Of a DNA stretch of 64,000 nucleotides, positions 12,992 through 24,639 are shown one piece after another. The notes beneath the pieces are model-generated. The model was not told where the DNA came from, made no database searches, and saw nothing but the letters and a program-made list of their open reading frames with translations. This stretch comes from Meghimatium bilineatum (taxonomy: Eukaryota; Mollusca; Gastropoda; Stylommatophora; Philomycidae), in contig CM067307.1 in assembly GCA_034231615.1 (NCBI GenBank), positions 8,517,937-8,581,936 on the forward strand, given 5' to 3'. The position numbers and the translations under genes are program-made. Numbering within the stretch: the stretch's first letter is position 1; each line of letters begins with the position of its first letter.

Positions 12992-14674
12992 ATGCCTAGA
13001 AGATGCATCAATCATCCAAACTGTTTCTGTTTTGTGTGTGGTTCATTTGTGACGAAATCACAGCGGCGCACAATTTCAGATGATCTAAAGAAGATATACA
13101 TATTGTATTTTGGCTGTCCACTGGGTGATCAGGATAAATCTTGGGCTCCACATATCATATGTACCAGTTGTTCAAGCGGACTACGTGACTGGCTAAATGG
13201 CCGCAAGGCAGCTATGCCATTTGCAATTCCAATGTTATGGAGGGAACCGCGAGACCATGTCAATGATTGCTACTTTTGTCTGGTGAACACAAATGGATTC
13301 TCTGCTAAAAATAAACAGAACATTGTATATCCTAGATTAGATTCTGCCATCAGGCCTGTTCCACATGACGATTCATTGCCTATTCCTTTACCTCCTTCTG
13401 GTGGACTCGTATCTATGCAAGATGGGGAGGAATGCAGTGAAAACACAGCTGTTCACAATGCAGACTCAACTGATCCAGATTATACTGTTGATGAATGTTT
13501 AGAACCTAAGACTTTTACACAGGCAGAGCTGAATGATCTTATTCGTGATCTAAATCTGTCTAAAGATAAAGCAGAACTTCTTGCTTCAAGGCTTAAGCAA
13601 AAGCATTTGCTTGCAAGGGACGTTAACATAACTTATTATAGAAAACGAAATCTCAACATGACGACATTCTTCTATGTTGACGGCTCATTGAGTTATTGTC
13701 AGGACATCGATGGTCTCTTCAACAGTTTATCACAAGTGCATGATCCATCAGAATGGCGTCTCTTCATTGATTCCTCGTGAAGAAGCTTAAAGGCAGTTCT
13801 TTTGCACAATGGAAATTTAAAACCAAGCATACCAGTTGCACATTCTGTTTATCTGAAAGAATCTTATTACAACATGAACAGTTTGCTTGACGTTATCCAT
13901 TATAAAACACACCAGTGGAACATCTGTGGTGATCTAAAGGTCATTGGCATGTTGATGGGCATGCAAGGAGGATTCACTAAATACTGCTGTTTCCTATGCC
14001 TATGGGATAGTCGAGCAACAGCGGAACATTATGTCAAACGTGTCTGGGAGCCCAGGCATATCTATACGCCAGGAGCAAGCAGTGTCCAAAATATGCCCCT
14101 TGTTGATCCACAGAAAATATTTCTGCCACCTCTCCATATTAAGCTAGGACTGATGAAAACCCTTGTGAAGACCATGGGTAAGACAAACTCAGAAGGTTTT
14201 CAGTACCTTGTTAATAAATTCCCAAACATCACTGCTGCAAAAATGAAGGAAGGGATATTTATAGGTCCACAAATCAGATCTGTTTTACAAGATGAAGGTT
14301 TCAAACAGTCTCTGTCAGGAGCTGAGCTAGAAGCCTGGGAGGCATTCAAGTGGGTCTGTGAAAACTTTCTTGGTAATCATAAGTCCCCTACGTACAGGGA
14401 AGGAGTTCAGCGTCTAATAGATTCTTACCAGAACCTTGGCTGTCGCATGTCATTAAAAGTGCACTTCTTGCACTCCCATGTAGATTTCTTCCCAGAAAAT
14501 CTTGGTATGGTGAGTGAAGAGCAAGGAGAACGTTTTCACCAGGACATTCAGTTAATGGAGCGCCGTTATCAAGGTTTGTGGAATGAGAGTATGATGGCCG
14601 ACTTCTGCTGGATGCTATTCCGTGATAATCCAGGCGAAGAATATAACAGAAAATCAAATTCCATGCATTTTTGA
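12992..14674 (+). pseudogene. transposon-like uncharacterised protein with one in-frame TGA
   Basis: One frame of 560 codons interrupted only at codon 263 (TGA, 13778-13780). The N-terminus is Cys/His-rich (PRRCINHPNCFCFVCGSF, then ICTSC and CYFCL), suggesting zinc binding. The C-terminal part has LKAVLLHNGN, CGDLKVIGMLMGMQGG, the Cys-rich YCCFLCLWDSR and HVDFFPENLGMVSEEQGERF, then HQDI. I recall this as a multi-copy uncharacterised family in arthropod, cnidarian and mollusc genomes, probably mobile-element encoded; that is memory, not a search. The stop most likely arose from a single point change such as CGA, AGA or AAA-class codons to TGA. It lies antisense within whirlin intron 10. No terminal repeats were identified. 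Confidence 0.6.
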
Positions 14675-15035
14675 AGAAACATTCTACATATCTATGCTGT
14701 GATGTGAGTATATTTGATTTAGTCTAGAAGATGTGAATCATTTGCTTAATTGATGTTTGCGATTCTCGAAAAAATACAGCCAAGTTCAGTGAAAACTAAC
14801 ATCACTCATAACTTTAAAACTTGACGTCATAGAAAAAAACTGATACCAGATCTGAAATCAGCGCCAAAAAATCCTTTAGAAAAGTGTATTTTGGTTTCAG
14901 ATGATTAAAAAAAGTTTTATTTTGTTGCCTTGTGAAAGCAACTACAAAGACAAACAGACAGATTACATCAAACATGCCATACCTTTAACATGAAGATAAA
15001 TATAGAAAAGACATAAGTAATGAAGATACGAAGAA
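14675..15035. other. 3' flank of the transposon-like ORF
   Basis: AT-rich, no coding. It could be 3' UTR and the element's end, but no inverted repeat was seen. Confidence 0.3.
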
Positions 15036-15039
15036 CAGA

Positions 15040-15645
15040 AAGAAACACCAATATACAGTCATACAAACATAGCAGATAGCGAATAACATACAGTCATACA
15101 AACATAGGAGATAGCTAATAGCATACAGTCATACAAACATAGCAGATAGCTAATAGTCATACAAACATAGCAGATAGCTAATAGCATACAGTCATACAAA
15201 CATAGGAGATAGCTAATAGCATACAGTCATACAAACATAGCAGATAGCTAATAGTCATACAAACATAGCAGATAGCTAATAGCATACAGTCATACAAACA
15301 TAGGAGATAGCTAATAGCATACAGTCATACAAACATAGCAGATAGCTAATAGCATACAGTCATACAAACATAGCAGATAGCTAATAGTCATACAAACATA
15401 GCAGATAGCTAATAGCATACAGTCATACAAACATAGGAGATAGCTAATAGCATACAGTCATACAAACATAGCAGATAGCTAATAACATACAGTCATACAA
15501 ACATAGGAGATAGCTAATAGCATACAGTCATACAAACATAGCAGATAGCTAATAGTCATACAAACATAGCAGATAGCTAATAGCATCAGTCATACAAACA
15601 TAGCAGATAGCTAATAGTCATACAAACATAGGAGATAGCTAATAA
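15040..15645. repeat. 35/28-bp composite minisatellite, about 18 units
   Basis: The unit CATACAGTCATACAAACATA plus GCAGATAGCTAATAG alternates with a shorter form lacking CATACAG. GCAG/GGAG and long/short variants recur in blocks, showing a higher-order pattern. Confidence 0.95.
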
Positions 15646-15829
15646 CGTAAAGATACTGCGCATGCGCACCGGTTTGAAATCCGACTTCCGTTGACAGAAA
15701 TGTCAATGTGAAAGTCTTCTATATAATGATGAAATAATCTCCTTAGCTGTAAATATTTCACTATCGTCAGCCTTTCAGACAACAATGATGATAAGGATGA
15801 AATAATCTCCTTAGCTGTGAGCAGTTTGC

Positions 15830-16520
15830 TATTGACAGACATCCTTTCTGACAGAAGCACAGGTCCTCCTCAGTAACCGAGGTAACACCGGAACTTGTAT
15901 GCTGTTTGTTGTCTCAAAGGCAAGTTGTGTAAGGCGGGGACGGGGGAGGAAGGGGCGGGGTTGAGGCTCATCGATGCATATTTAGTCTCTGAATGGAGAG
16001 ATTGCTGGATCATCGCGTCCTTCCAGGAGCCTAATATACACTTCTGGAGCAGCTAGTTCATCTTTTTTTCTGTCAGATCTGTTGACATACCTGCAGTAAT
16101 GCTACACCTAGCATAATCTATCAAATATGCCTCTGCCAAATAAAGGACCCACCTACCTTCTCTATCCATGGGAATTACTGAATAGAAGACAAGTAAGACA
16201 TTACGAAATTGAGATAAGATTTCCCGCCGAAGATGGATGTGTCGGACCATCGGAGCAAATAAAACTGCGATACAATACATTTCTGTTCTCTGGACTACAT
16301 CCTGCTGGAAATCTAGTATGACCATGATCCTGATACAAGAGAGAATCAGTGGAAGTTTGAGAATTAACGCTGATAAAGAAGAAGAAAACAAGATGTGACA
16401 GTGATTTTTTTACAGGTGACATATTGTCAACCTATCCCCCAACTTTTCATAGTCGCCACCTACGACATGTATAAAAAGAATACAGTGGCCCTATTCTTTG
16501 CACCCTGAACTAGAAGTCCA
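15830..16520 (+). repeat. dispersed repeat block D, copy 1
   Basis: Stretches here match 32790-33680 in the same order: GACAGAAGCACAGGTCC with GTAACACCGGAA, then CACTTCTGG...TCTGTCAGATCTGTTGACAT, then AAGATGTGACA, and finally TACGACATG...CAGTGGCC with ATTCTTTGCACC. A SINE-B copy lies inside this copy; a SINE-A copy lies inside the other. It is probably a longer composite element. A piece of its right end also lies at 28380-28500 in inverted orientation. Confidence 0.6.
16200..16390 (+). mobile_element. SINE-B copy 1
   Basis: Starts GCCGAAGATGGATGTGTCGG, then GCAAATAAAACTGCGA and TTCTCTGGACTACATCCTGC, and ends GTTTGAGAATTAACGCTGAT with an AAAGAAGAAGAA tail. Other copies lie at 16922, 27402, 43035 and 43712. 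It shares its 3' domain with SINE-A. Confidence 0.8.
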
Positions 16521-16921
16521 GTCCCAGGTTGTTAGACGTGTGCTAGTATCTCATACACATACTGACCTGCCAGTAGCCTATATTGTTGTTGTCTGTTTGC
16601 TTGTCAAATGCCAATGTCTGCATCCACTTCTGGTTCCCGGACAATTTTTTCTTTTGAGAGAAAAAACAAAACACACCAAACTTTGTTAATTGCAATTTGT
16701 GTTTCTAGTTTAAGCTTAGAGAAGTATGTCCCCACTTGTGGAGTGTAAAATACCTCCAGCAGGCCACATTTGGCCAGTCATGTATGACATGTTTACTCAC
16801 AAATCAGACTGATTTGAACGTACCACATGCAATTACTGAGATGCAAAAATGTGTTTAATGCTACAAGCGACATTTTTAAAAAACCTGGGATGGGGGAAGT
16901 GGGAAATGGAACCATATTTTA

Positions 16922-17104
16922 ACATCTACTTCAACCATTCTGTTCTTCTTCTTCTTCAGCGTAGATTCTCAAACTCCCGCTGGATCTCTCTTGTAACAAG
17001 ACAATATCCTACTAGACTTCCAGCCGGAGGTAGTCTAGACAATGGAAATGTGTAGTGTCGCTGTTATATTTGCGACGATTGTCCTACACATCCATCTTCG
17101 GCGG
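16922..17104 (-). mobile_element. SINE-B copy 2
   Basis: Minus-strand copy: tail TTCTTCTTCTTCTTCAGCG on the left, CATCCATCTTCGGCGG on the right. Same order of motifs as copy 1, and oppositely oriented to it 530 bp away. Confidence 0.8.
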
Positions 17105-17109
17105 GTCCA

Positions 17110-17610
17110 TTCTGTTCGACTACACCGAATTTCAGATAAGTAGTGTTTTTCTTTGATGTTACTTATATTTTTTCTTCTTTTGTTATGTTTAATCTATTGC
17201 ATTTCCTTTTGCTTGTTCTCTCTTTCTCTCTTGCTCTTGCCGTATTCGTCTTTTTTTCTAATTATTCTTTCTCTCATCTTACTCCCTTATCTTCTTTTGC
17301 TACTCTTTTGCTCATGATTCTCTGTTTGAATTATTCCTTTCTGTTGTTTTTTTTAAATTTTTGTCTTAACTAACACTTTTTAGTCGAAACGTCGTTTGTT
17401 TCTGTTGATGTCGTTAGTTGCTGTGTATTTTGCTGCAACACTCCTTACATATTTATGTTTTTATTTCTCTCATTACTGTGTGTTGCACCAGCCCTCACAT
17501 CTTTATTACATTAGGATGTCCTCTAACACTGAAAACTTAACGTATTAAACAAGATTGTTGTTTGCATAATTTATGTTTTTGGCCGTGAAACAAACAATTG
17601 CCAAAACGTG
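17110..17610. other. T-rich intron 10 stretch
   Basis: No gene. At 17375-17400 a partial hammerhead-like strand (TTTTTAGTCGAAACGTCGTT) lacks the CUGAUGA half. Confidence 0.35.
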
Positions 17611-17619
17611 TCGTTAGTA

Positions 17620-17750
17620 CAATGCTGTATACCTTCAATATGAATGCTGTATACCTTCAATATGAATGCTGTATACCTTCAATATGAATGCTGTATACCT
17701 TCAATATGAATGCTGTATACCTTCAATATGAATGCTGTATACCTTAAATA
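17620..17750. repeat. 22-bp tandem repeat, 6 copies
   Basis: Unit AATGCTGTATACCTTCAATA plus TG. Copies are nearly identical; GTATAC is palindromic. Confidence 0.95.
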
Positions 17751-17759
17751 TAAATTATT

Positions 17760-18715
17760 ATTTCTATTAATAATAAACAATTACTATTTTGCTTGATGTG
17801 TTTAAAAAATAGTTTTTTTTTCCAATGAGGATATGAAGCCATCGAAATTAAGTAAAATTGTATTAAGGCTGACTCTGATAAATGTAACAAAAATGTAACG
17901 TATTTTCAGGAATTAAGTTTAAAACGTAAAATGGAGAAGACCCTGAAATATGCTTGTCTCTACTTCAAGGCATAACGGAGATAAAAGGATAAAAGTTCCA
18001 GTGTCTGATAACAATACTAGATAGGAAATGAGTGGCTGGAGTAACACAGGGTAAAAATCAGAATGAACAGTAATAGGTATTAGTGTTACAAAACCAAGTC
18101 GATTAAATAGCCTAACAACGACACACAGTGACAGACGAGGTTTTGACTAAGAAGCCTTCATCAGGACAAACAAAAGACCACAGCCAATAAGTCTTACATA
18201 TAGACAACGTGGGAGTGATAAGGAAAAAAGAAGGAAGAGGTACAGTAGCGAGTGGGAGACGGGGGAAGCAAAGATGACAACATGACAGGGGGGAAGAAGG
18301 TGTGGGGGGAAAATGAAAGTGGTAAGTAAGGAAGGAAGAGAGCACAGGAAAAAGGGAAACAGTTCAGATGTAATGCAAATAAAATATATTAAAACTAAGA
18401 CTTAGCACGACAATTATTCGCAGTGTAAAAAGAATTAGAACTAGTGACACCAAGTTAAATAGCAAACAGTGGTCACACGTTCAAGGATGCATGAGGTAGA
18501 CAAAAGCGAGCAAGACCATCCGGAGCAATTATAGGCAAAAACAATTGAGCGAGCGAAGGCCCAATCAAAGAAAATGAGACGAGATATGAAACAAGGAGTT
18601 AGGAAAACAAGAACCTAACGTAAGGCAGGGGCGTAGCCACCAAAACGGGGTAGGTGTCAGTCATGACTCGAACAAGGTGGCCTATAATAACAGGTGCGGG
18701 TAGATTGGCGGGTAG
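17760..18715. other. intron 10, no gene; ribozyme-like motif at 18131
   Basis: Purine-rich, unrecognised sequence. On the minus strand at 18131-18170, GTCCTGATGAAGGCTTCTTA then GTCAAAACC repeats the hammerhead-like core with GAAAC changed to AAAAC. Its flanks match those at 10100-10200 (TTTGTTTGTCCTGATGAAG, CGTTGTTAGG), so it is a dispersed element. Confidence 0.45.
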
Positions 18716-18717
18716 TG

Positions 18718-19032
<315 letters not shown>

Positions 19033-19359
19033 ACGGGAATTGAGAGAAGGAAGGGTAAAAAGAAAGGAAAGAGCGAGGCAAGAAAGAAGAGGAAATGTAA
19101 AAGCGGCAGATCGACGTGGCCCTCAAACTAAAATGGAGATACGTCACAAAAGGAAGAAAAGCAGATGTGGGTGGGGGCGCAGAGACGGCACAGCTGGAAG
19201 GAGGAAGCATGACGGAGAAGCGCGTCGTAGGAAGGTATAAAAAAGAGGCTGATATAGAAAGACATGGGAAGAAGGTGCCGAAAGATACGGATAGTGCAAC
19301 GAATAGAACACCGTCCATGATTAGTCCCCACATAATTAATCACCACATAATTTGTCACT

Positions 19360-20290
19360 GGACAGGGATGCATAATGTCCCCAGTGCTTTTCAACATATA
19401 CTTAGAGCACATCATACAAGAGACATTGCATGATTACAACACGTCTATATCGATCGGAGGTCGCCCTATTTGCAACTTGCGTTTCGCTGATGATATTGAT
19501 CTTATAGCTGGGTCAGAACAAGCATTGCAAGAATTAACATCAAAGTTAGAAAAAGTCACCAGCAAGTACGGAATGGAAATCAATACAGAAAAGAGCAAAA
19601 TCTTGGTTAACAGCAGAGACACAGCAAACCAAACTAATATCGTGATGAATGGACATAAGCTTGAGGAGGTGAATACCTTCAAATACCTCGGATCCAGTAT
19701 ATGCAGCGATGGAAAATGCAAAGCAGAACTAAAAGTAAGGCTGGAGATGGCTTTAGCGTCCTTGTCAATGCTAACTGTGATTTGGAAAAGCAACATCAGT
19801 GTTGGAGTGAAAATCAAACTGTATAAGTCGCTGGTGCTTTCTGTTGTGCTGTATGGTTGTGAGAGTTGGACACTCACTGTGGACACGGAGAGAAGATTAG
19901 AGGCTTTCGAGTACAAATTCTACAGACGAATTCTACGAATTTCCTATAGGGAACATAAGACCAATGTGTACGTAAGAAATAAAGTAGAGATGTGTGCAAT
20001 TGTACAAGAACCATTACTTTCAATAGTGAAACGACGAAAACTAGCATGGTTCGTTCATGTATGCAGGCACGATTCCTTGTCAAAAACAATAATGCAGGGA
20101 ACTGTCGAGGGTGGAAGAAGCAGAGGAGTCAAAATAAAGGCATGAACAGACAACATCAAGGAATGGACAGGGTAAGATATTTCCACACTCATCCGCATCG
20201 CTGAGGATAGAATTCGCTGGAGGACTCTTGTGTGATGAAGCATCCAACGTGGTACCCCTACGACCCTGAAGGGTTACGGGTTTATTGGTT
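19360..20290 (+). mobile_element. LINE ORF2 fragment, 256-codon open frame plus shifted tail
   Basis: Contains MSPVLFNIYLEHI, the catalytic FADDIDLIAGSE, GMEINTEKSKI, FKYLGSSI, YGCESW and RRKLAWFVHV. The tail continues out of frame as TDNIKEWTG, RIAEDRIRW and a typical 3' end near CCTACGACCCTGAAGGGTTA. It is 5'-truncated. It is related to the element at 43862-44760, which has the same 3' end. Confidence 0.88.
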
Positions 20291-20543
20291 GATATTGATT
20301 GTCACTGGAGTGTGTGTCTATTGTTGAATGTGTTCGTCCATCACAAGTGATGATGACCATTTTTACATCCACTTTTGAAAAAAATTCATTTAGAATTATG
20401 ACCATATTGTGATACAAAGTAATGAAAGGGGGGGGGGGAGAAACAGAGATATGTAGGAAGTGTTGCTGCAAAATACATAGCAAACTAACTACACCCACAC
20501 ATGTTCTAACACATGGGGAGATAGTAAATACAAATACATGTAC

Positions 20544-20651
20544 CTGATGTGAGAATAGCGTTCTCCTGTTTTCGGGGTGATCTGTGACGTCATAGCTGTC
20601 GTATGAATTCAATGATAAAACATCAGGAGCTAACATCTGCCGGGCCTGGTT
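20544..20651 (-). CDS. WHRN: whirlin exon 10: post-HHD2 linker
   Basis: Residues 549-584, 36 codons in phase 0. The acceptor is TATTGTTAG|AAC and the donor CAG|GTACAT. It encodes NQARQMLAPDVLSLNSYDSY followed by DVTDHPENRRTLFSHQ. Human whirlin has a Ser/Tyr-rich stretch here (DTYSMVSYSDTG), so the similarity is of composition rather than sequence. Support comes from splice sites, compatible phases and an open frame. The following intron is 11.6 kb, the longest in the gene. Confidence 0.75.
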
Positions 20652-20744
20652 CTAACAATACGAGAATACATTAAATAATTAACATCGTGAAACTTGCATT
20701 TAGAATATTTATATGTGTGCCTACTTGCTTTATAATTTTCAAGA

Positions 20745-21055
20745 TATGACCAAGTTTTTTTTTAAACTATAAAAACTAGATATCGCCAAGTTTATTTAAA
20801 ACTATCAAGACATGCTATCGCCAAGTTTATTTAAAACTATCAAGACATGCTATCGCCAAGTTTATTTAAATCTATCAAGACATGCTATCGCCAAGTTTAT
20901 TTATAACTATAAAGATAAGATATCGCCAAGTTTATTATAACTATAAAGACATGATATCGTCAAGTTTATTTATAACTATCAAGATACGATATTGCCAAGT
21001 TTATTATAACTATAAAGACATGATATCGCCAAATTTATTTAAAACTATCAAGAAA
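20745..21055. repeat. 35-bp tandem repeat, about 9 diverged copies
   Basis: Core ATCGCCAAGTTTATTTAAAA then CTATCAAGACATGAT. Located in intron 9 just upstream of exon 10. Confidence 0.9.
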
Positions 21056-21395
21056 CGAACATCATTATTAAAATATCAAGATATAGTAAACTCATCATCA
21101 TCATCATCAGGTGCCATGCCGGGTGGCGTAGGCGGTCATGGCTCTCCACAGCTCTCTGTCCACAGTATTATGTATCAAAGTCGTTGTTGTTTCTTTGCCG
21201 TGCCAATAGTAAACTACTACTACAATTATTTGTAAAATGCAATCAACTTTCATTAGATTATCAGTGACTGCTAGATGGATCAATTGGTAGGAAACAAATA
21301 CCAGATTTCCTTGCACAGTCAAAATTGACGGGTGTAATGTTAATCAGATGATACGTACGTATGTCGTTGCTAAATGACAGTTGCGAACACAGTAG

Positions 21396-21880
21396 CAGAT
21401 TCTTACAGTACGTGCACTTCTTGAAGATAAGTACTTTCCTGGTTTATTACTCATTTACTAGATACAGTGGGGGAGATTCTTACAGTACCTGCACTTCTTG
21501 AAGATAAGTACTTTCCTGGTTTATTACTCATTTACTAGATACAGTGGGGGAGATTCTTACAGTACCTGCACTTCTTGAAGATAAGTACTTTCCTGGTTTA
21601 TTACTCATTTACTAGATACAGTGGGGGGGGGGGGAGATTCTTACAGTACCTGCACTTCTTGAAGATAAGTACTTTCCTGGTTTATTACTCATTTACTAGA
21701 TACAGTGGGGGGGGGGGGGGAGATTCTTACAGTACCTGCACTTCTTGAAGATAAGTACTTTCCTGGTTTATTACTCATTTACTAGATACAGTGGGGGGGG
21801 GGGGAGATTCTTACAGTACCTGCACTTCTTGAAGATAAGTACTTTCCTGGTTTATTACTAATTTACTAGATACAGTGGGG
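21396..21880. repeat. 73-bp core repeat with variable poly-G, 6 copies
   Basis: The core runs from AGATTCTTACAGTACCTGCA to CATTTACTAGATACAGT and is nearly invariant. Each copy ends in a G run whose length changes: 5, 5, 12, 14, 12 and 5 by my count. Confidence 0.95.
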
Positions 21881-22077
21881 GTACCATGATAAGACAATTT
21901 ATGCAAGGTTCTATGACGTTACTTATACAGAAGAAAATGAGAAACAATGAGGTACCGTGAACATGCAATTTATGCAAGATTCTATGAGGTGACTATACCG
22001 AAGAGAACGGGAAACAGTTGCCATCAATCAATTTTACACTTGTATTGGAAATGCATATCATGATCAGAACATGGGAC

Positions 22078-22358
22078 TCGCCCGTGTGTTGTCGAGGCAA
22101 GAAAGGGGAGCAAATAATAGCAACACTGTTTACCTTCCACGCATGTCGTAAAAGGCGACGAAGGAGGTCATGGGATGGAGTTAGCTGTCCCATCCCATAT
22201 ATGGTCAGTGACCCAAAACTATGCTGAAGTCGGATGTGTCAGGCCGAAAGGCGCAGATATCGCAGCAATGTTGTAAACCATGACAGAACGCATTCCGTTC
22301 TCCGGACTACATCCTGCTAATATGCAGGAGTTTGAGAACTAACGCAGAAGAAGAAGAA
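22078..22358 (+). mobile_element. SINE-A copy 3, with target-site duplication
   Basis: Full-length copy with GAAGAAGAA tail. The 12-bp sequence AGAACATGGGAC occurs immediately before the 5' end and immediately after the tail, a clear target-site duplication. Confidence 0.92.
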
Positions 22359-22570
22359 CATGGGACGGAAGCTGCACGATCAGACAAGATATGTTGGTTG
22401 CCTATACCCGTCAATTTGATGACTAACACGAGGAGGAGGGTGATGATGGATGTTGGTGGGTGAGAGAGTAGGTGGAGGTGGTGACCGATGATGATGCTAT
22501 AGATTTTAACAAACATCAGACAATTCTAAATCTAAAATATAGATCCCTGAACGTGATGTATGGCACATAC

Positions 22571-22666
22571 CAATGACTTGTCCAGATCTTGTTTGGCAAT
22601 AATCTGATCAAACATGTCCAAGTCTGATGGCATAACAGTTGCACGAATCTCTGACATCATCGTAAA
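22571..22666 (-). CDS. WHRN: whirlin exon 9: last helices of HHD2
   Basis: Residues 517-548, 32 codons in phase 0. It starts FTMMSEIRATVMPSDLDMFD and ends KQDLDKSL. It joins to exon 8 as AAK|FTMMSEIRATV, matching human HAK|FSLLSEVRGTI and then PQDLERFDHLV. The donor TTG|GTATGT is strong. The acceptor TTGTTCTGTAG|TTT is unusual: its pyrimidine tract and AG are the first unit of a 39-bp minisatellite that runs about 900 bp into intron 8, so the same acceptor sequence recurs about 23 times upstream. Confidence 0.92.
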
Positions 22667-23562
22667 CTACAGAACAAACAGTTGATGATATCCTGATTAT
22701 GTGATCTACAGAACAAACAGTTGATGATATCCTGATTATGTGATCTACAGAACAAACAGTTGATGATATACTGATAATGTGAACTACAGAACAAACAGTT
22801 GATGATATCCTGATTATGTGATCTACAGAACAAACAGTTGATGATATCCTGATTATGTGAACTACAGAACAAACAGTTGATGATATCCTGATTATGTGAT
22901 CTACAGAACAAACAGTTGATGATATCCTGATTATGTGATCTACAGAACAAACAGTTGATGATATACTGATAATGTGAACTACAGAACAAACAGTTGATGA
23001 TATCCTGATTATGTGATCTACAGAACAAACAGTTGATGATATCCTGATTATGTGAACTACAGAACAAACAGTTGATGATATCCTGATAATGTGAACTACA
23101 GAACAAACAGTTGATGATATACTGATAATGTGAACTACAGAACAAACAGTTGATGATATACTGATAATGTGAACTACAGAACAAAGAGTTGATGATATAC
23201 TGATAATGTGAACTACAGAACAAACAGTTGATGATATACTGATAATGTGAACTACAGAACAAACAGTTGATGATATACTGATAATGTGAACTACAGAACA
23301 AACAGTTGATGATATACTGATAATGTGAACTACAGAAAAAACAGTTGATGATATCCTGATAATGTGAACTACAGAACAAACAGTTGATGATATCCTGATT
23401 ATGTGAACTACAGAACAAACAGTTGATGATATCCTGATAATGTGAACTACAGAACAAACAGTTGATGATATCCTGATTATGTGAACTACAGAACAAACAG
23501 TTGATGATATCCTGATAATGTGAACTACAGAACAAACAGTTGATGATATCCTGATTATGTGA
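22661..23562. repeat. 39-bp minisatellite carrying a 3' splice site, about 23 copies
   Basis: On the gene's strand each unit reads TTCACATTATCAGGATATCA then TCAACTGTTTGTTCTGTAG. The first unit supplies the acceptor of exon 9 (TAG|TTTACG). Variants are AT/TT in GATAATG/GATTATG and a rare A-for-C. The period is 13 codons; frame 3 stays open on the minus strand, but the frame that leads into exon 9 has TAG at the end of each unit. Confidence 0.97.
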
Positions 23563-23599
23563 ACAGTTATACCACAAAAACAGACATGTCATAATAAAT

Positions 23600-24000
23600 A
23601 ATAGTAAGACACATAACCCATCAAGGTCGTAGCGTAGCCACACTGGGGACATCAGCAAAAAAAAATCCTCTAAACACTTTTGTTCTCAGTCATTCGGAAG
23701 AGTAGAGGAAAATCATGTCCAGACCATTCATTGGTGTTATCAATCCAAGATGTTCTTTCTCTGCCTCTAGTTCATCCACCCTCGACTGTTCCTTGCAAAG
23801 TAATTTTACAAAGTGAGGTGTGTCTCGTTATATGTTCAAACCAAGCAGATTTACGCCGTATAACCAGAAATGCAATTGACTGAAACATACAGGAAAAATT
23901 CTCCGCGAAGAGCAGCAGAGAATAAACTTCATAGAAATTCGACCCTACGATGACGGCAGAATATATATATATTATAAGGATAACTGTATATGCTTATAAA
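23600..24000. other. intron 8, possible LINE scrap
   Basis: Positions 23760-23830 (CCACCCTCGACTGTTCCTTG...) echo, in reverse, the GGTGGAAG-type LINE tail seen near 20100 and 44510. Otherwise nothing was recognised. Confidence 0.3.
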
Positions 24001-24007
24001 ATAGCTC

Positions 24008-24152
24008 GGTTCATGTGTGAGTCAGAGTGTAGATCTCTAGTTCTGATCGTGTGTGAGTCAGAGTGTAGATCTCTAGTTCTGATCATGTGTGAGTCATTGT
24101 GTAGATCTCTAGTTCTGATCATGTGTGAGTCATTGTGTAGATATCTAGTTCT
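24008..24152. repeat. 36-bp tandem repeat, 4 copies
   Basis: Unit CATGTGTGAGTCAGAGTGTA then GATCTCTAGTTCTGAT. Confidence 0.92.
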
Positions 24153-24639
24153 GATAAAAAATCTAACATCGTCAACTTTCTTAGAGATTGTGGAAAAGCA
24201 ACATGCTGGGGTCAGGGGAAAAGTAACATGCTGGAGTCAGGAAAAACGAAAGAGCCGTTGGCTGGTAAAGCCTTGGTGAATGGCACTGGGATAAGAACAA
24301 GAGACATGATTAAATTGACTAGAGCAGTCATGGATACCCTACAAGAAGACGAGGACGAGGTCGAACAAGACAATGTACATATTCAGAGAAATATGTTAGA
24401 AATGGGAAGGACTAGGCGACGGGCAAAAAGTGCGCCCTCTCCGGAAAGATCAGAAGAACGCGCAATCAGCAACTGACTGGGACACTAAGATTATACACTT
24501 TTAGATGGCTGATGGAACAGCAAACAGAGCATATATGTGAATGCCCCCAGTGCTGTGACGCGTGTTCCTAATCAAGAATCAAGAACATTAGAGAGTCACA
24601 AGATGACTACACACATTCCTGATTAATGACTTTACGTTC

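Noticed and set aside
13778..13780. Selenocysteine codon
   Set aside because: No SECIS-like element was recognised downstream and the family is not known to use selenocysteine. A nonsense change is simpler.
19375..20145. Host gene with reverse-transcriptase domain
   Set aside because: It is a 5'-truncated LINE without endonuclease, with a frameshifted tail and a relative at 43.9 kb.
22657..23658. 333-codon minus-strand frame of NQDIINCLFCSSH repeats
   Set aside because: It is a frame through the 39-bp array and is not in phase with exon 9, which starts in a different frame.
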